A DNA stretch of 64,000 nt from Ryuthela nishihirai. Taxonomy: Eukaryota > Arthropoda > Arachnida > Araneae > Heptathelidae. Below the pieces are notes generated by a model that saw only the letters and a program-made list of their open reading frames with translations, did no database searches and was not told the origin of the DNA. The DNA lies in the NCBI GenBank assembly GCA_038380435.1, contig JAWZYU010000024.1:53344613-53408612 (forward strand), written 5' to 3'. Positions 43,641 through 54,562 of this stretch are shown here, piece by piece. Each line of letters starts with the position of its first letter. Positions within the stretch are counted from its first letter, which is position 1. Made by a program: the position numbers and the translations under genes.

Positions 43641-45449
43641 TGATATTCTGATTTATTCTCTTCTTTTCATGTTTTTTTTTAATCTTTCTAATTTTTCTCC
43701 AATTTTGCCTATATCTTGAATTTCAATCTTGTGTTTTATCATTTCTTAATTTTTATCCAATCTCCCTAATTTTCAGCATCATTTTACTTGGGCTGCTGTC
43801 TATAGGCAAAAATATTGTTGTTTAATTTTTTTTTTTTTTTTTCGACACTCTTTTGAACTTGCTTTTATCTATATGTAGAGCAGGGAACCAATAACTGAAT
43901 TTGAAAGAGCATTAATTTTGATTAACTTAGCAAATATGAGAGAAATCCATCTGAATCTTCATATTGCTGTTTGCAACCAAATCATTTTAAGCTGCCTGAG
44001 ATTAAATTATAATCGAATAAAGACATTAAATGCTGCTGGAAAAGGTAACATGTTTACCAATTATGCTAAAGGGTTAGCCCATCAGGGCAGTGTTAGGTTA
44101 GCTGCATATGCCTTCTTGCCGTAACTGCAAACCATTACATTTGTTCTATGCTTATATTGATCAAAAATATCTGGTGCAAAGAAGTTTAAAAAACTCCATA
44201 TGCAATACACTCAAGAATGAATACCTAAAATATCAAGTACAATAATCTCTTGTTAACTACAGTGGTTACATTCTTGATTTAACTTGCTGTTGATGAAATC
44301 ACAATTGGTGAGAGTCAGAGACTTTGTAAAATTCTGGATTAGGGAAAATGATCCTTGAGAGAGATGCCTAATACCCTATAATAAATATTCCACTTTGATT
44401 AATAGCATTGCATTTTATGTCTTTAGGTTATTTTATGTTTTTTGCATTAAAACTTTTTTTGCTTTTTTAATTGGAAATTAAATGGTAGTGTTTCTGTGTG
44501 TTAAAGCAGTTTTTAAGCAAATTGTGCAATGAAAGTGGCAAGTGAGACATCTTGAATACCAGATGTCAATGATGTGTGTGCACTTCAATAATTTTAATAT
44601 GTTCTTATTGCATTATCGATCTACAGAGTCTTTTTTCCTAATACCCATTGATATTTATGCTTGATAAAAAAATATAGAGCTAATTGAAAATCCATGCATG
44701 GAAAAAAAATTAAGTCCATCAGAAATGATTTACAATCTTCTTTTAAAATTTGTAAACTTAATCCATTTCTCTCTCTCTCTGTAAAGTAGAAATCTAGATT
44801 AAAGGTTGGCCTTATCCTTATGATACTGTACTATGAAACTACTCTAGGTTCTAATATACTAGAAACACTTTCACCTTCTGGTGAAACCTACCACTTCAAA
44901 TATACACTGTCTTAAAATGTTTGCAGGTGGGTTTCTGTGTGCCAAGAGACACCCCCTGACTGCATGTCTTAATTGATTTTCACGTTTTCTATACATATTT
45001 TCTTTTCCTTTCCTTTATGTATTTTGTTATTTACAGCTTTCTTGTATTTAAAATTATAGTTTTAAATTCTCTATGACACTGTTAAATGTTTTTAAAGCAC
45101 TTCCAACACATGGACTATGCTATCAAGTATCAAAAGTTATTAAGGAGAGATTTACTTATTGTAGATGATGGGTACAGGAATAGTAACAGGTCCAGGATGC
45201 TTTCGGTGACAAATTTCATAATCGACATTCTTGCTGGCAACTGTCATCTCAGTGGAGATTAAAAGAAGGATAACAGATGCCAATGGTCTACCCACTCTGG
45301 CAAAGGAAATAACCATTTATACCTTTGATAGCATAGAGTGCTTAAAGTTTTTGATCCACGAGGTGCATTTCGCACCTTTACTTTCAACGCTTCATCATGT
45401 AGGAAGTGAGGAGCTTAAGTTGATGTAGGAGAGGCTGTTGATTGTTGAG
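43641..45449. other. No gene recognised; possible upstream region or intron of the 46-kb gene
   Basis: AT-rich. Short open frames at 43918-44124 and 45231-45428 (+) have no domains. Because the downstream gene's visible exon begins at a splice acceptor, earlier exons may lie here or further left, but I cannot identify them. Confidence 0.4.
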
Positions 45450-45670
45450 TGCGGTGATAGCCTTGACAGGAGGCTACCTCCATTTCCTCACAGCTGTCCA
45501 ATAGGTTCCCTCCTCCCAACCTCTGAGCTCTCAGGGTCCTGGTGACCTGGCCATTAAATGGCCAGGTCACCAGGACCCTGAGAGCTCAGAGGTTGATGAA
45601 TTTCATACATTGAAATTCATCATTCATGTATGAAAAAAAAATGCTGCTCAGAGATTAAATAACCCAATAA
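45450..45670 (+). mobile_element. Old SINE-A with internal inverted duplication
   Basis: Diverged SINE-A body (GCCTTGACAGGAGGCTACCT) and 3' end (TGCTGCTCAGAGATTAAATA) separated by a perfect palindrome at 45518-45594 made from the SINE's own GACCTGGCCATT segment. The head is missing. Confidence 0.75.
45518..45594. repeat. Perfect 38-bp-arm palindrome
   Basis: Arms 45518-45555 and 45557-45594 are exact reverse complements with one loop base (45556). A second small hairpin, GATGAATTTCA...TGAAATTCATC, follows at 45594-45620. Confidence 0.95.
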
Positions 45671-45946
45671 CAATCCACAAACTTACCCCAAAACCTTAAG
45701 GATATGCTGGATTTGAGACTTTGTTTTTGAGATTAGAGTACTGCATACACCATTTTACACTGGTATACACCACTTGTTTAGTACTGCATGCATATATATA
45801 TATAATTAAATTTAGCCACAAAGTTCAATTGGTAGACAACTGGTACTTTAAAACTAATCTTAAAATTTCAGGAAAGTCAGTGTTTTACTTGTATATTTAA
45901 TTTAATTAGTTTATTATATTGCTGTGATTCATATTGTATATATTTA

Positions 45947-46119
45947 TATAATTTTTATACTTGCAGGCATTTGTACAGGAATTAAGAATTTTTAATAAAA
46001 ACAGAGGAAGAGGAATTTGATAAGGAAATAACTTGCAAATAGTGCAGTAAGTTTCCATTATCATCTGCTGCAAACATTTGAATATAATTACTAATTAAGG
46101 AAAAACAGAAGAGCTGAAC
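45947..46119 (+). other. Probable splice acceptor and 5' untranslated exon part
   Basis: TATAATTTTTATACTTGCAG ends at 45966, a good pyrimidine-rich acceptor with AG. From there to the ATG at 46120 the sequence has an in-frame TAA (about 46096), so it is non-coding leader. Transcript data would settle whether 45967 is the exon start. Confidence 0.5.
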
Positions 46120-49100
46120 ATGACAAATGAGACTGATTTTCAGTTTTTGGAAGATATTGATGTAGAGGAATCATTTGATGAGTTGGAACAATCCGTTCTA
46201 ATTCTGTGTGCTGATGATGAAACATCCCACAATGCCATTCATTTCGATAGTTACAAAAAGGGCATGAATAGTTGTAGGAGTGATCAAAATGCAGAGCTTA
46301 ATATTGAAAAGTCTTCTGGTAAGCATTTTAATGATGGTGATGAAATGAAAACTTCAAATCACACAAGAAACAATAATGTTAAATATGTAACTGTAAATAG
46401 AAGCACAAATTCAGATTTCGTAAGTGATACAAATCCAGAGTATAAAATTCCATTTTTAGAAAATCCTGGGGAAACAATTTGCCTTATTGCTGATAAAAAT
46501 AAAGATGAAATGCAGATAGACAACACCAGGTTAACTACATCATCAGGTTCCCAACATTTTAACTCATCTCTGTTAGTCAAAAAATATTCATCTGAATTAG
46601 AAGATAACAGTGTAAAAAGGAAATTTGGAAACTTACAAGGTAAGTTCCATGATGATAGACAGATGGAAAAGAAAATTATAATACAAAGTGTCGATAAAAC
46701 ATATAAACCAATCGCTCTTTCTTTGCAGCATGTTAGCTGTGGAGAAATCAATATTGATATTCACACAACTTTGCCATCAAATAATTACTCATTAGTTAAT
46801 TCTGCTGACTCTGAGCAGTGTATTATGCAAGGCATGCATGATAATTGTTTTAATGAACTTACAAATTGTGGAAATGCTTCAGATCTGAAGACTAACATAT
46901 CTAAATTGGATAATTTTAATGCAACTTCAGATGGTGCATTGAATTCTAAAATAACTATCGCTGATGATTTCGGACTTAATTTAAATCCATCTGAATGTAA
47001 AGTTATCAGAGATGAAACAAATATGCCTTGTCCTAAAATTGCAACTGGTAAATGTATTTCAGATGAATATTTTCCTGACAGCATAAAAAGTAACAGTAAC
47101 CATTGTGATGACTCTTATAAAGTGGTAAGTATCAATGAAAAACATCTGCATTCTGATCAGCAGTTAATTGCAATATATGACCAAAAACATAACTTAATTT
47201 CAGAAAATCGTGATAATGTTGCTTTGTCACTATCCAAAGATAGAAAGGAAAGTTTGTTGTCAACAGTAGATGACACTTCTTTGATTAGCATTACTGCTGA
47301 AAAATCTAGTATAGACACATTTCACTTAAACCCTACTACCAAGTTGAAATTGAATGAATTGATCAAAATTGACAATTTTCAACACTCGCTGCCAAATAAT
47401 GAGTTATCTATTAATAAGACAAAGCAAAATATCAGTGTAGTTAATGATATCTGGGAATGCTATGGTAATAATAAAGATGCAGAATCAACACCTGGTTATT
47501 GTACAGACTCGGTAAGCAACACTGCTGACCATAATTTTAGAGAAACTGGCGTATGCATAGATGATTTTACTGTTTTAGACACTGTTGCAGGTACAGATAA
47601 AAACAGCTTGATTTCTGATTGCTCAAAAGGTGCAAAAATATATTTTTCGAATTCACCTGAAAATATCAAAAGTAGTAGCTCTGTAAATATTAAAACTGTT
47701 CCATACTTTCATCAGAGGAAGAAAAAGCTTAGTATTACTGATGAAAAAGCCAATAATGTTATTAATGCAGAAGCATTGAGTGGTACATACTCTGATGCAG
47801 AATCTGAATTAAGTGATACTTGTATTATATTAAATAAATACCAATCAAATGGTTCTAGCTGTAATAATTCACAAGGTGATAATATACATGGAAAGCTGCC
47901 TTTTGTAATTCCACAACAAAAAACTTGTATAATTTCTGATGCAGCTTATGGAAATAAGGTTTTTTGTGATAAAAATGAGGACACTGCTAATTCTGATAAA
48001 ATTAAAAAAGGTAACACTAGCCCTGAGTATTCAAAATCCTGCATTGATGCTTTTGTGAATAAAAGTTTGAGTATTCCACCTCTTGTGCAAATTACCACCA
48101 CTTATCAAAGTAGAAATCGAAATTCTGAACTCATTCCTATTAGCAGCAATGAAAATAATTCTGTGATGAACAGTTTTGCCAATGCTGGAGGAAACTCTAG
48201 TAAGTTATATGCTCCAAATTCTACAGTAATTCTGCCAGATATGAATATTTCTCCTGAACTTATGGTAGTTTATGATCAAGATGCACAAGGTAGTGCTCAA
48301 TGTATTTCTGACAAATGTAAGATAAATGACTGTGTATTGCAAGAGATCTCAGATGTGCCAAAAAGTACTTTTAACACTGAATCACATATTTTATTTACCT
48401 CAAAAGAAAACCAACAAAAAGTAAATATTGCAGCTATGGGAAATTTAACAAAAAGGTTACTTCCAGAAGAGACTGCAGGAAGAAGTGCCAAACTGAGGAA
48501 AGTGGGAGACTACATCAATGTAAATAAGTGCCATTCTCAGTCTAGTGAAGCAACCCATAACATGGCAACAAAGACAGTTGAAAATAAAGTAATAGAGGAA
48601 ACAGGAAAGATATGCAAAAACACCAATTTAAAAGAGACTGAAATTAATGAGCAAAATACAACTTCTAACTATTGGAACTATTGGATTAATAATATGGGAC
48701 TATCAGAAAAGACTCGTGTAAATGTTAAAATAGAGCCACATTTAGATTTTCTCAACCCAGTTTTGTCTAATGATGATTTGAATAATAATAAAACTTCAGA
48801 ACAAAATTTGGTGAAATCTGTTAAAAATACCAATTCAATTGAAAATTATTCGAGTGATATTTCCCATCAAGTGAAAGAAGAAATTGAGGGAAGTAAAGAA
48901 CTGCATGTTAACTTAATCAATACTTCAGCTTGCAACTTAGAGAAAGAAACAGAAAACTTGAATCTCATTAAATGTGATAGAAATGAAGTGAAGGGTTCAC
49001 TGTGTGAAATTAAACAGGAATTGCAGATTGACAAAGGCACGAAACATAAAGATGTTGGCATGCCTCACAAACTCACACCTACAGATTCATCACAAAATGA

Positions 49101-50640
49101 AATATTAAGCAAATCAACACAGTCCTTTGAAACTGGGGAATCAGCAGAAAATGGCAATTCTGACGATGATATTATTTTTCTTGAAGAGGTGCGGAAAGAT
49201 AAGACAGCCAGTAAAATGTCGCTGGATGTTAAAAAAACATCTCCTGAACTGACAGATAAAACAGCCAGTAAAATGTCACTGGGTGTTAAAAAAACATCTC
49301 TTGAACTGACAGATAAAACAGCCAGTAAAATGTCACTGGGTGTTAAAAAAAAATCTCTTGAACTGACAGATAAAACAGCCAGTAAAATGTCACTGGGTGT
49401 TAAAAAAACATCTCTTGAACTGACAGATAAAACAGCCAGTAAAATGTCACTGGATGTTAAAAAAACATCTCTTGAACTGACAGATAAAACAGCCAGTAAA
49501 ATGTCACTGGATGTTAAAAAAAAATCTCTTGAACTGACAGATAAAACAGCCAGTAAAATGTCACTGGGTGTTAAAAAAACATCTCTTGAACTGACAGATA
49601 AAACAGCCAGTAAAATGTCATTGGATGTTAAAAAAAAATCTCTTGAACTGACAGATAAAACAGCCAGTAAAATGTCACTGGATGTTAAAAAAAAATCTCT
49701 TGAACTGACAGATAAAACAGCCAGTAAAATGTCACTGGGTGTTAAAAAAACATCTCTTGAACTGACAGATAAAACAGCCAGTAAAATATCACTGGATGTT
49801 AAAAAAACATCTCTTGAACTGACAGATAAAACAGATAAAAAAACACCACAACCATTTAAAAGTGATGACCCAGAAGAAAGTAAAGACATTGAAGACCCAG
49901 AATGGGAAATAATAAAAGCATTAGAAACAGATGAACAACGTTACAAACAAGTAAGAGCCTGTTGGCGTTCTAGAAAAATTCCTAATCCGAACAGAGACTT
50001 AACGTATCAGTCCTTTAGGAAGCAAAGGCTGAATCGAGAAACACAAAATTATCAATCCCAAGTAAATGCAAGCAAAAAGAGATCAGTTGATCAAAGTATT
50101 GATAAACTTCGAAATAAACGAGGAAGAACCCGAACAACATCTTGTACTAATATTTTAGATAATAAAATACATCATGTTACTGAAGAATACTTTAAACAGC
50201 AAGACTATCTTGCTTCTGAATTTCATAATCATGTTAGATCCCTTAGTGAAAGACATGCATCTGTAAAATATCAGTTATATAATAGACTTAGTAATGAATT
50301 ATTGTACAGTCCTTGCAATGTTATTTCATTTGCTAATGCTTGTGACCATATGCAACATGAATCACGTGCACTTGAAGTAGAGTTAGAATCTGAGAAACGA
50401 GGTTTATTTTATGACCATTCTGTTCGTATGAAAACTGCTAATCAGGAATGTACATCAAAGTTGAACTCTTTACAAAAGGTACGGAATGAGATATTACAGT
50501 TTTGTAGCTTTTATAAGGGCTTGGGCAATTCTAATGATGATACTGATCCAACTTTACTTAGTGAAGATCAAATTCATGAATTAAATGAAATAGATGAAAT
50601 GTATGAGATATATCAATTATATTATGGCAATGCAGAATAA
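46120..50640 (+). CDS. Unrecognised 1506-residue, probably nuclear, repeat-containing protein
   Basis: Single uninterrupted frame. The ATG at 46120 is the first after an in-frame stop and has A at -3. I do not recognise the family. Residues 1-1010 are Asn/Ser/Asp-rich and look disordered. Residues 26-29 (VLIL, followed by ADDE) and 1018-1021 (IIFL, between DDD and EE) fit SUMO-interaction motifs. VKIE (869-872), VKEE (918-921) and IKQE (964-967) fit the SUMO-acceptor consensus. Residues 1027-1235 are eleven 19-residue repeats (DKTASKMSLGVKKTSLELT). The C-terminal 270 residues look folded: a basic stretch with KKR at 1319-1321 and KLRNKRGRTR at 1329-1338 (possible bipartite nuclear signal), then Leu/Glu/Lys-rich, probably helical sequence to about 1480 and an acidic tail. 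The length, lack of stops and conserved-looking C-terminus argue for a real gene. A nuclear, SUMO-linked role is inference. Confidence 0.87.
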   Translation: MTNETDFQFLEDIDVEESFDELEQSVLILCADDETSHNAIHFDSYKKGMNSCRSDQNAELNIEKSSGKHFNDGDEMKTSNHTRNNNVKYVTVNRSTNSDFVSDTNPEYKIPFLENPGETICLIADKNKDEMQIDNTRLTTSSGSQHFNSSLLVKKYSSELEDNSVKRKFGNLQGKFHDDRQMEKKIIIQSVDKTYKPIALSLQHVSCGEINIDIHTTLPSNNYSLVNSADSEQCIMQGMHDNCFNELTNCGNASDLKTNISKLDNFNATSDGALNSKITIADDFGLNLNPSECKVIRDETNMPCPKIATGKCISDEYFPDSIKSNSNHCDDSYKVVSINEKHLHSDQQLIAIYDQKHNLISENRDNVALSLSKDRKESLLSTVDDTSLISITAEKSSIDTFHLNPTTKLKLNELIKIDNFQHSLPNNELSINKTKQNISVVNDIWECYGNNKDAESTPGYCTDSVSNTADHNFRETGVCIDDFTVLDTVAGTDKNSLISDCSKGAKIYFSNSPENIKSSSSVNIKTVPYFHQRKKKLSITDEKANNVINAEALSGTYSDAESELSDTCIILNKYQSNGSSCNNSQGDNIHGKLPFVIPQQKTCIISDAAYGNKVFCDKNEDTANSDKIKKGNTSPEYSKSCIDAFVNKSLSIPPLVQITTTYQSRNRNSELIPISSNENNSVMNSFANAGGNSSKLYAPNSTVILPDMNISPELMVVYDQDAQGSAQCISDKCKINDCVLQEISDVPKSTFNTESHILFTSKENQQKVNIAAMGNLTKRLLPEETAGRSAKLRKVGDYINVNKCHSQSSEATHNMATKTVENKVIEETGKICKNTNLKETEINEQNTTSNYWNYWINNMGLSEKTRVNVKIEPHLDFLNPVLSNDDLNNNKTSEQNLVKSVKNTNSIENYSSDISHQVKEEIEGSKELHVNLINTSACNLEKETENLNLIKCDRNEVKGSLCEIKQELQIDKGTKHKDVGMPHKLTPTDSSQNEILSKSTQSFETGESAENGNSDDDIIFLEEVRKDKTASKMSLDVKKTSPELTDKTASKMSLGVKKTSLELTDKTASKMSLGVKKKSLELTDKTASKMSLGVKKTSLELTDKTASKMSLDVKKTSLELTDKTASKMSLDVKKKSLELTDKTASKMSLGVKKTSLELTDKTASKMSLDVKKKSLELTDKTASKMSLDVKKKSLELTDKTASKMSLGVKKTSLELTDKTASKISLDVKKTSLELTDKTDKKTPQPFKSDDPEESKDIEDPEWEIIKALETDEQRYKQVRACWRSRKIPNPNRDLTYQSFRKQRLNRETQNYQSQVNASKKRSVDQSIDKLRNKRGRTRTTSCTNILDNKIHHVTEEYFKQQDYLASEFHNHVRSLSERHASVKYQLYNRLSNELLYSPCNVISFANACDHMQHESRALEVELESEKRGLFYDHSVRMKTANQECTSKLNSLQKVRNEILQFCSFYKGLGNSNDDTDPTLLSEDQIHELNEIDEMYEIYQLYYGNAE
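49198..49824 (+). repeat. 57-bp coding minisatellite, eleven units
   Basis: Eleven head-to-tail 57-bp units, each encoding 19 residues, nearly identical at the nucleotide level. Units differ mainly at two places: Gly/Asp after MSL, and Thr/Lys after VKK (ACA versus AAA, giving runs of 7 or 9 A). Low divergence implies recent expansion or homogenisation; copy number is likely polymorphic. Confidence 0.97.
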
Positions 50641-52631
50641 TTGTTCATAATATTTTTAGCTTGCATATAAATAGCTATTGTCAGCAGTTGTTAAGTTCAA
50701 AAGTATGTAAAATCAGTAAATTAAGCTCATTGAATGAAAATATGAATTTCAATAAGCATTGCATCTTTGCAGTTAAATGTGATATTTTTCTAGTCCTTAA
50801 AATGTAAGTTGTGAGTATTTGTGATATTAAAAAAATTAATTTATAGCAGCTATTTGACAACTCAAAGATTGCGCATCCATTTGGAACCTAAATATTATAA
50901 AATGACTGGTGAAATGTAAGTAATGTGCTAATAAGCTAAATGATTAAATTTATTTAATAATCATCCTGTTTTCATAAAAATTACTATTGTAGAATATATA
51001 ACAAAGTTGGACTCCTCACCAGTTAAAATTTGTTAAACTTTAAGCCTATAGATTTTTTAATAGTCAGATTTTTAGCTGATTTATCAGTTTGCCAAAATTT
51101 AGATATAGGTAAAAAAAAATTATTTTCATTTTAATTTAATACTCTTCAGTGTGTTGCAACTTTCAAATAGGGGGCATGCTTTTAGCTACAGAGTATTCTG
51201 TTTCGATAAAAATTTAACATCTTGTTTTACTGTATTTAAGTTTCAACAAATATCTGTTTCCACCTTAAAGACTTTTAAAATTTTTAACTTTGTTTTTTAA
51301 TTCTTTATCAGTTATCTCTAATTAGCATATTTTAAATTTGCATTGTAAGAGTTTGGCAATTCTACTCTTAAGATATGTTCTCCAATTTTTTATTGTTTCA
51401 TACTAAGTTGTTTTAAATTTCTATAGTTTGTAGTGTTGAGGTGTAAGTCTCAAATTCAGTGAATAATGTCCAACTAAAACTAAAAATAATGCTGGACAGT
51501 CAGTAGTCAAAAAACATTTTTTAACAATATTTTCTGCAAATATTATACGGAACACCAAAGAATCCTATGTAATACCACCACTCTAAAACTGGAACAATTT
51601 TTCAGGTGTATTTAAATTTTATACAGTGTGGCTAAGCCAGAAAGTTGACTTTTTAAATATTTATATTATGAGAACTGAGCTTTTATGTTTTAATTCTGTG
51701 CTTCATCAGATAATTTTTTTTCTGCTTTTTAATAGCTGCATTATGAATAGCTTCTTGCCATTTGTTTTTTCTGTATATCTCAATTTTGGAAGCAGTTGAA
51801 ACTGCAAACTTACTGAATTGCTGGAAAATTGGAATAATTATTGACCCAAGAAATTAAATGTTTTTTTTAATTAGTAGAGCTTAACAATGCACATGTGTAC
51901 AAGAAAAAAAAATCCTCACCACTTTTCATTATTTTCTTCCTAACTCGAAGCACCAACTTGAAGAAAAAGAAGACATGATGTAATGAATTTGTGAAACTGT
52001 TGATAATAGATGGGACATTAAGCCATGGTCCTGTATGTTTGATGGTTGTAAAAGAAAGTTCCCATCTACCCCTGAAACTTCACTGTCTCCTACCCCAATC
52101 CATTTCTCAGTAGTAAAAGTCGTGTCTTTAGGCTATTATGTAACAAAAAAAAAAATGTTCAAGAGCATGATTTAGTTTGTCAACTTTCCGTTTATAAATT
52201 ATTTCAGAACTATAGAATTGCAATTCTCAAAGAATAAAGTTAGCAATGCCAATAGAAGATCTGTCTTTTAGTTCCATGAAGTCAGAAATTTTTCTACTAT
52301 TGTGGTGCCCTGAAAAGAAAAAAGAAAAACAAGATGAGTTGTGACTTCTTGGAAATGTTAGTAGTTTCATTAGCTGGAACAGATACAAACAACGGCATAC
52401 TCAAGTGTGTGTGTGTGTAGGAATTTATAACCCACACTTGAGGGCTTGAATAATACATGTTTTCAAGGAAATCCACAAAAATCAGAAACTCAAAACATTA
52501 ATCTCCTCACCCCCCTCGAAATTTCTGGGTATGCTACTGGATATAGATATTTCGTCGTTGACAATTTTCTGAAGAGAGTCAATAAATATTCATGTGCAGG
52601 AGAAGAGAGTCAATAAATATTCATGTGTAGG
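50641..52631 (+). other. Probable 3' untranslated and downstream sequence
   Basis: AT-rich with no coding features. Candidate poly(A) signals are ATTAAA at 50943 and AATAAA at 52233; I cannot choose between them. A short SINE-A-like relic (GATGGGACATTAAGCCATGG) lies at 52010-52045. A perfect-looking short tandem duplication containing AGAGAGTCAATAAATATTCA occurs at about 52575-52628. Confidence 0.45.
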
Positions 52632-52838
52632 GAGGTCCCATGTGCAGGAGAGCCATACCCTGTGCACATTTAAAGAACATGCTTGGTTAGCCTTGACGGG
52701 AGGCTACCATCTGTCTCCCAACAGCTGTTCCAGTGGGTCCCCTCCCCCAACCTTCTCTGAGTCTTCGGGGTCCATGTGACCTGGTCATTTAGCCCATGGT
52801 GTGCAAAAAAGTGCCACTCAGAGGTAAAACAACCCAAG
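52632..52838 (+). mobile_element. SINE-A 3' half
   Basis: Begins at GTGCAGGAGAGCCATACCCT and runs to the GGTAAAACAACCCAA tail. The head and first half are missing. Confidence 0.9.
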
Positions 52839-54465
52839 CCAAATAAATACAGTTTTACAGAATTACTGACATGACAGTTTTAAGAAGAATAGCTGTCACG
52901 ACAAAACTATTATTAAATGAATGGTGAAATCTGTTTTCATACACTGTTATGAACTCTAATCCCGGAAAGGCAAGTTAAATGCTCTTGGAGCATCACTGAG
53001 GTCTCAGAATCACTTCTAGCAGAAAAGTTTGCTAGGGAACGATTTTATTGGTCCAGCTTTGTGTCAGGCAGCCCAAAGTTGAGGAAAAATGGCTTTCATG
53101 CCAAGGACAAAGAATGGGAAAGCTATTAGTGCTTTGAGTTGGGAAGAAAATACTTCAAGTTTAGATGTGGTTAATAACATTACATCTCATTAAGCACATA
53201 TTATGCAGATTAAAAGAGATAATTCTACTTTGTAGTTTTGTTAGTTTAACCCAGTGACCAGGTCGTATGTATGTATCCATTTTTAGTACAACAAAATAAA
53301 TTCGATTTTTAGAATTTGGTCTTGTATCTTTTCCTGAAATTCCTGAAAATGAATGAGGTTGTGGATACGGAAGTAAAGAGTAAAAATTGCCGTTTTAAAA
53401 ATTTCTTTTATATATCTTATCAAAATATATAAATCAGGCTTGAAAAAAAATTTTCATTTCATGCATATTTAACTGCAATATAAATAATTTGGTAAAGCCA
53501 TCTGATGGCCATTTCTTAAAAGCACTATATGGTATTACCAATTTGTTTGTTAACATTATGCTGAAGCAACACCCCGATTTAAGTTCACAAGTTTGATTTC
53601 AACTATTATCAACAAAATTTTCCTTACAGTTTTAAAAAATCTCTTGAAAATTAAAAAAAATTATATTTTTAAAATGGGAGATTTTGGAAGTAATTACAAA
53701 GTATGTACCCACATTTTTTTTTCTGTTTTAAACCAATTTTAATATCCTTAGAAGTATATTTGTCATTTATATCATCTATCCCAGCATTCTCGTTCCCACT
53801 TCTCAAATCGAAACTATAAAAAACAAGCCTTCTAAGGCTTCAAGACTGGCTACAGACGGCTGCAACTAGGTCACAGCTCACTGCAGCTGAAGATGCAAGC
53901 GGATCACATGTGTGATCTCTGTTTTATGAGTTATAAGTGGCTCCATAATAGATTGTTTACAGTGTTGTTCCCATATATTGGATATTACTTCTTTTTATGT
54001 TTAAACCTTAGTTTTCATTTCAGTAGATTTATTTCCGAAAATTATCGATCTTTTGGTCAGTTGATATATTGATCGATTTTTTTTTTCTTAGAATCATGCT
54101 ATGTCAGATGGTTGGCTTACAACTTGTTGCTATGGATATTTTATTTAATATCACATTAGGTTATATATTAATATTTTTCTTTTGTTATTTCTTTGTTTCC
54201 AATAAAAAAACTTTGATCTTGTATCGTTTCTTGAAATTCCTGAAAATGAAGGAGGTCTTGGATATGGAAGTAAAAAGAACGTCCTTGGCACAGAAATCAG
54301 TCCTTCTGTGGGAGGGCAATTTCGGCATAAGTTGTTACCCTCCCCCCTGCTATACTGGCTGAGAATGTTTTAGCCCCCCCCCCCCCCCCATGCCAAAGTT
54401 TCATTAAAAAAATAAAATTGCAAATTTTTAAGTTTATATTCAATAAGTTCTAAAAGATTTTAAAG
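52839..54465. other. No gene; diverged repeat pair
   Basis: About 68 bp sharing TTCCTGAAATTCCTGAAAAT and GATACGGAAGTAAA-type sequence occurs at about 53318-53382 and again at 54208-54277. An open frame at 54069-54362 covers the second copy but has no known domain. C run at 54375-54389. Confidence 0.45.
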
Positions 54466-54562
54466 TGGGTCCTCTTCCCCCAGCCCTTTGGGTCCATGTG
54501 ATCTGGTTATTTATTCCATTGTGTGCAAGAAAGTGCTGCTCAGAGGTAAAACAACCCAATCC
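54466..54562 (+). mobile_element. SINE-A 3' end fragment
   Basis: GTGGGTCCTCTTCCCCCAG to GGTAAAACAACCCAATCC, diverged. Confidence 0.75.

Noticed and set aside
49065..49889. 274-codon minus-strand frame opposite the 57-bp repeats
   Set aside because: It stays open only because the 57-bp period is divisible by three; it is antisense to a much longer coding frame and has no features of its own.
54069..54362. 97-codon plus-strand frame with hydrophobic start
   Set aside because: Hydrophobicity comes from T-rich DNA; it covers a dispersed repeat and shows no known domain.
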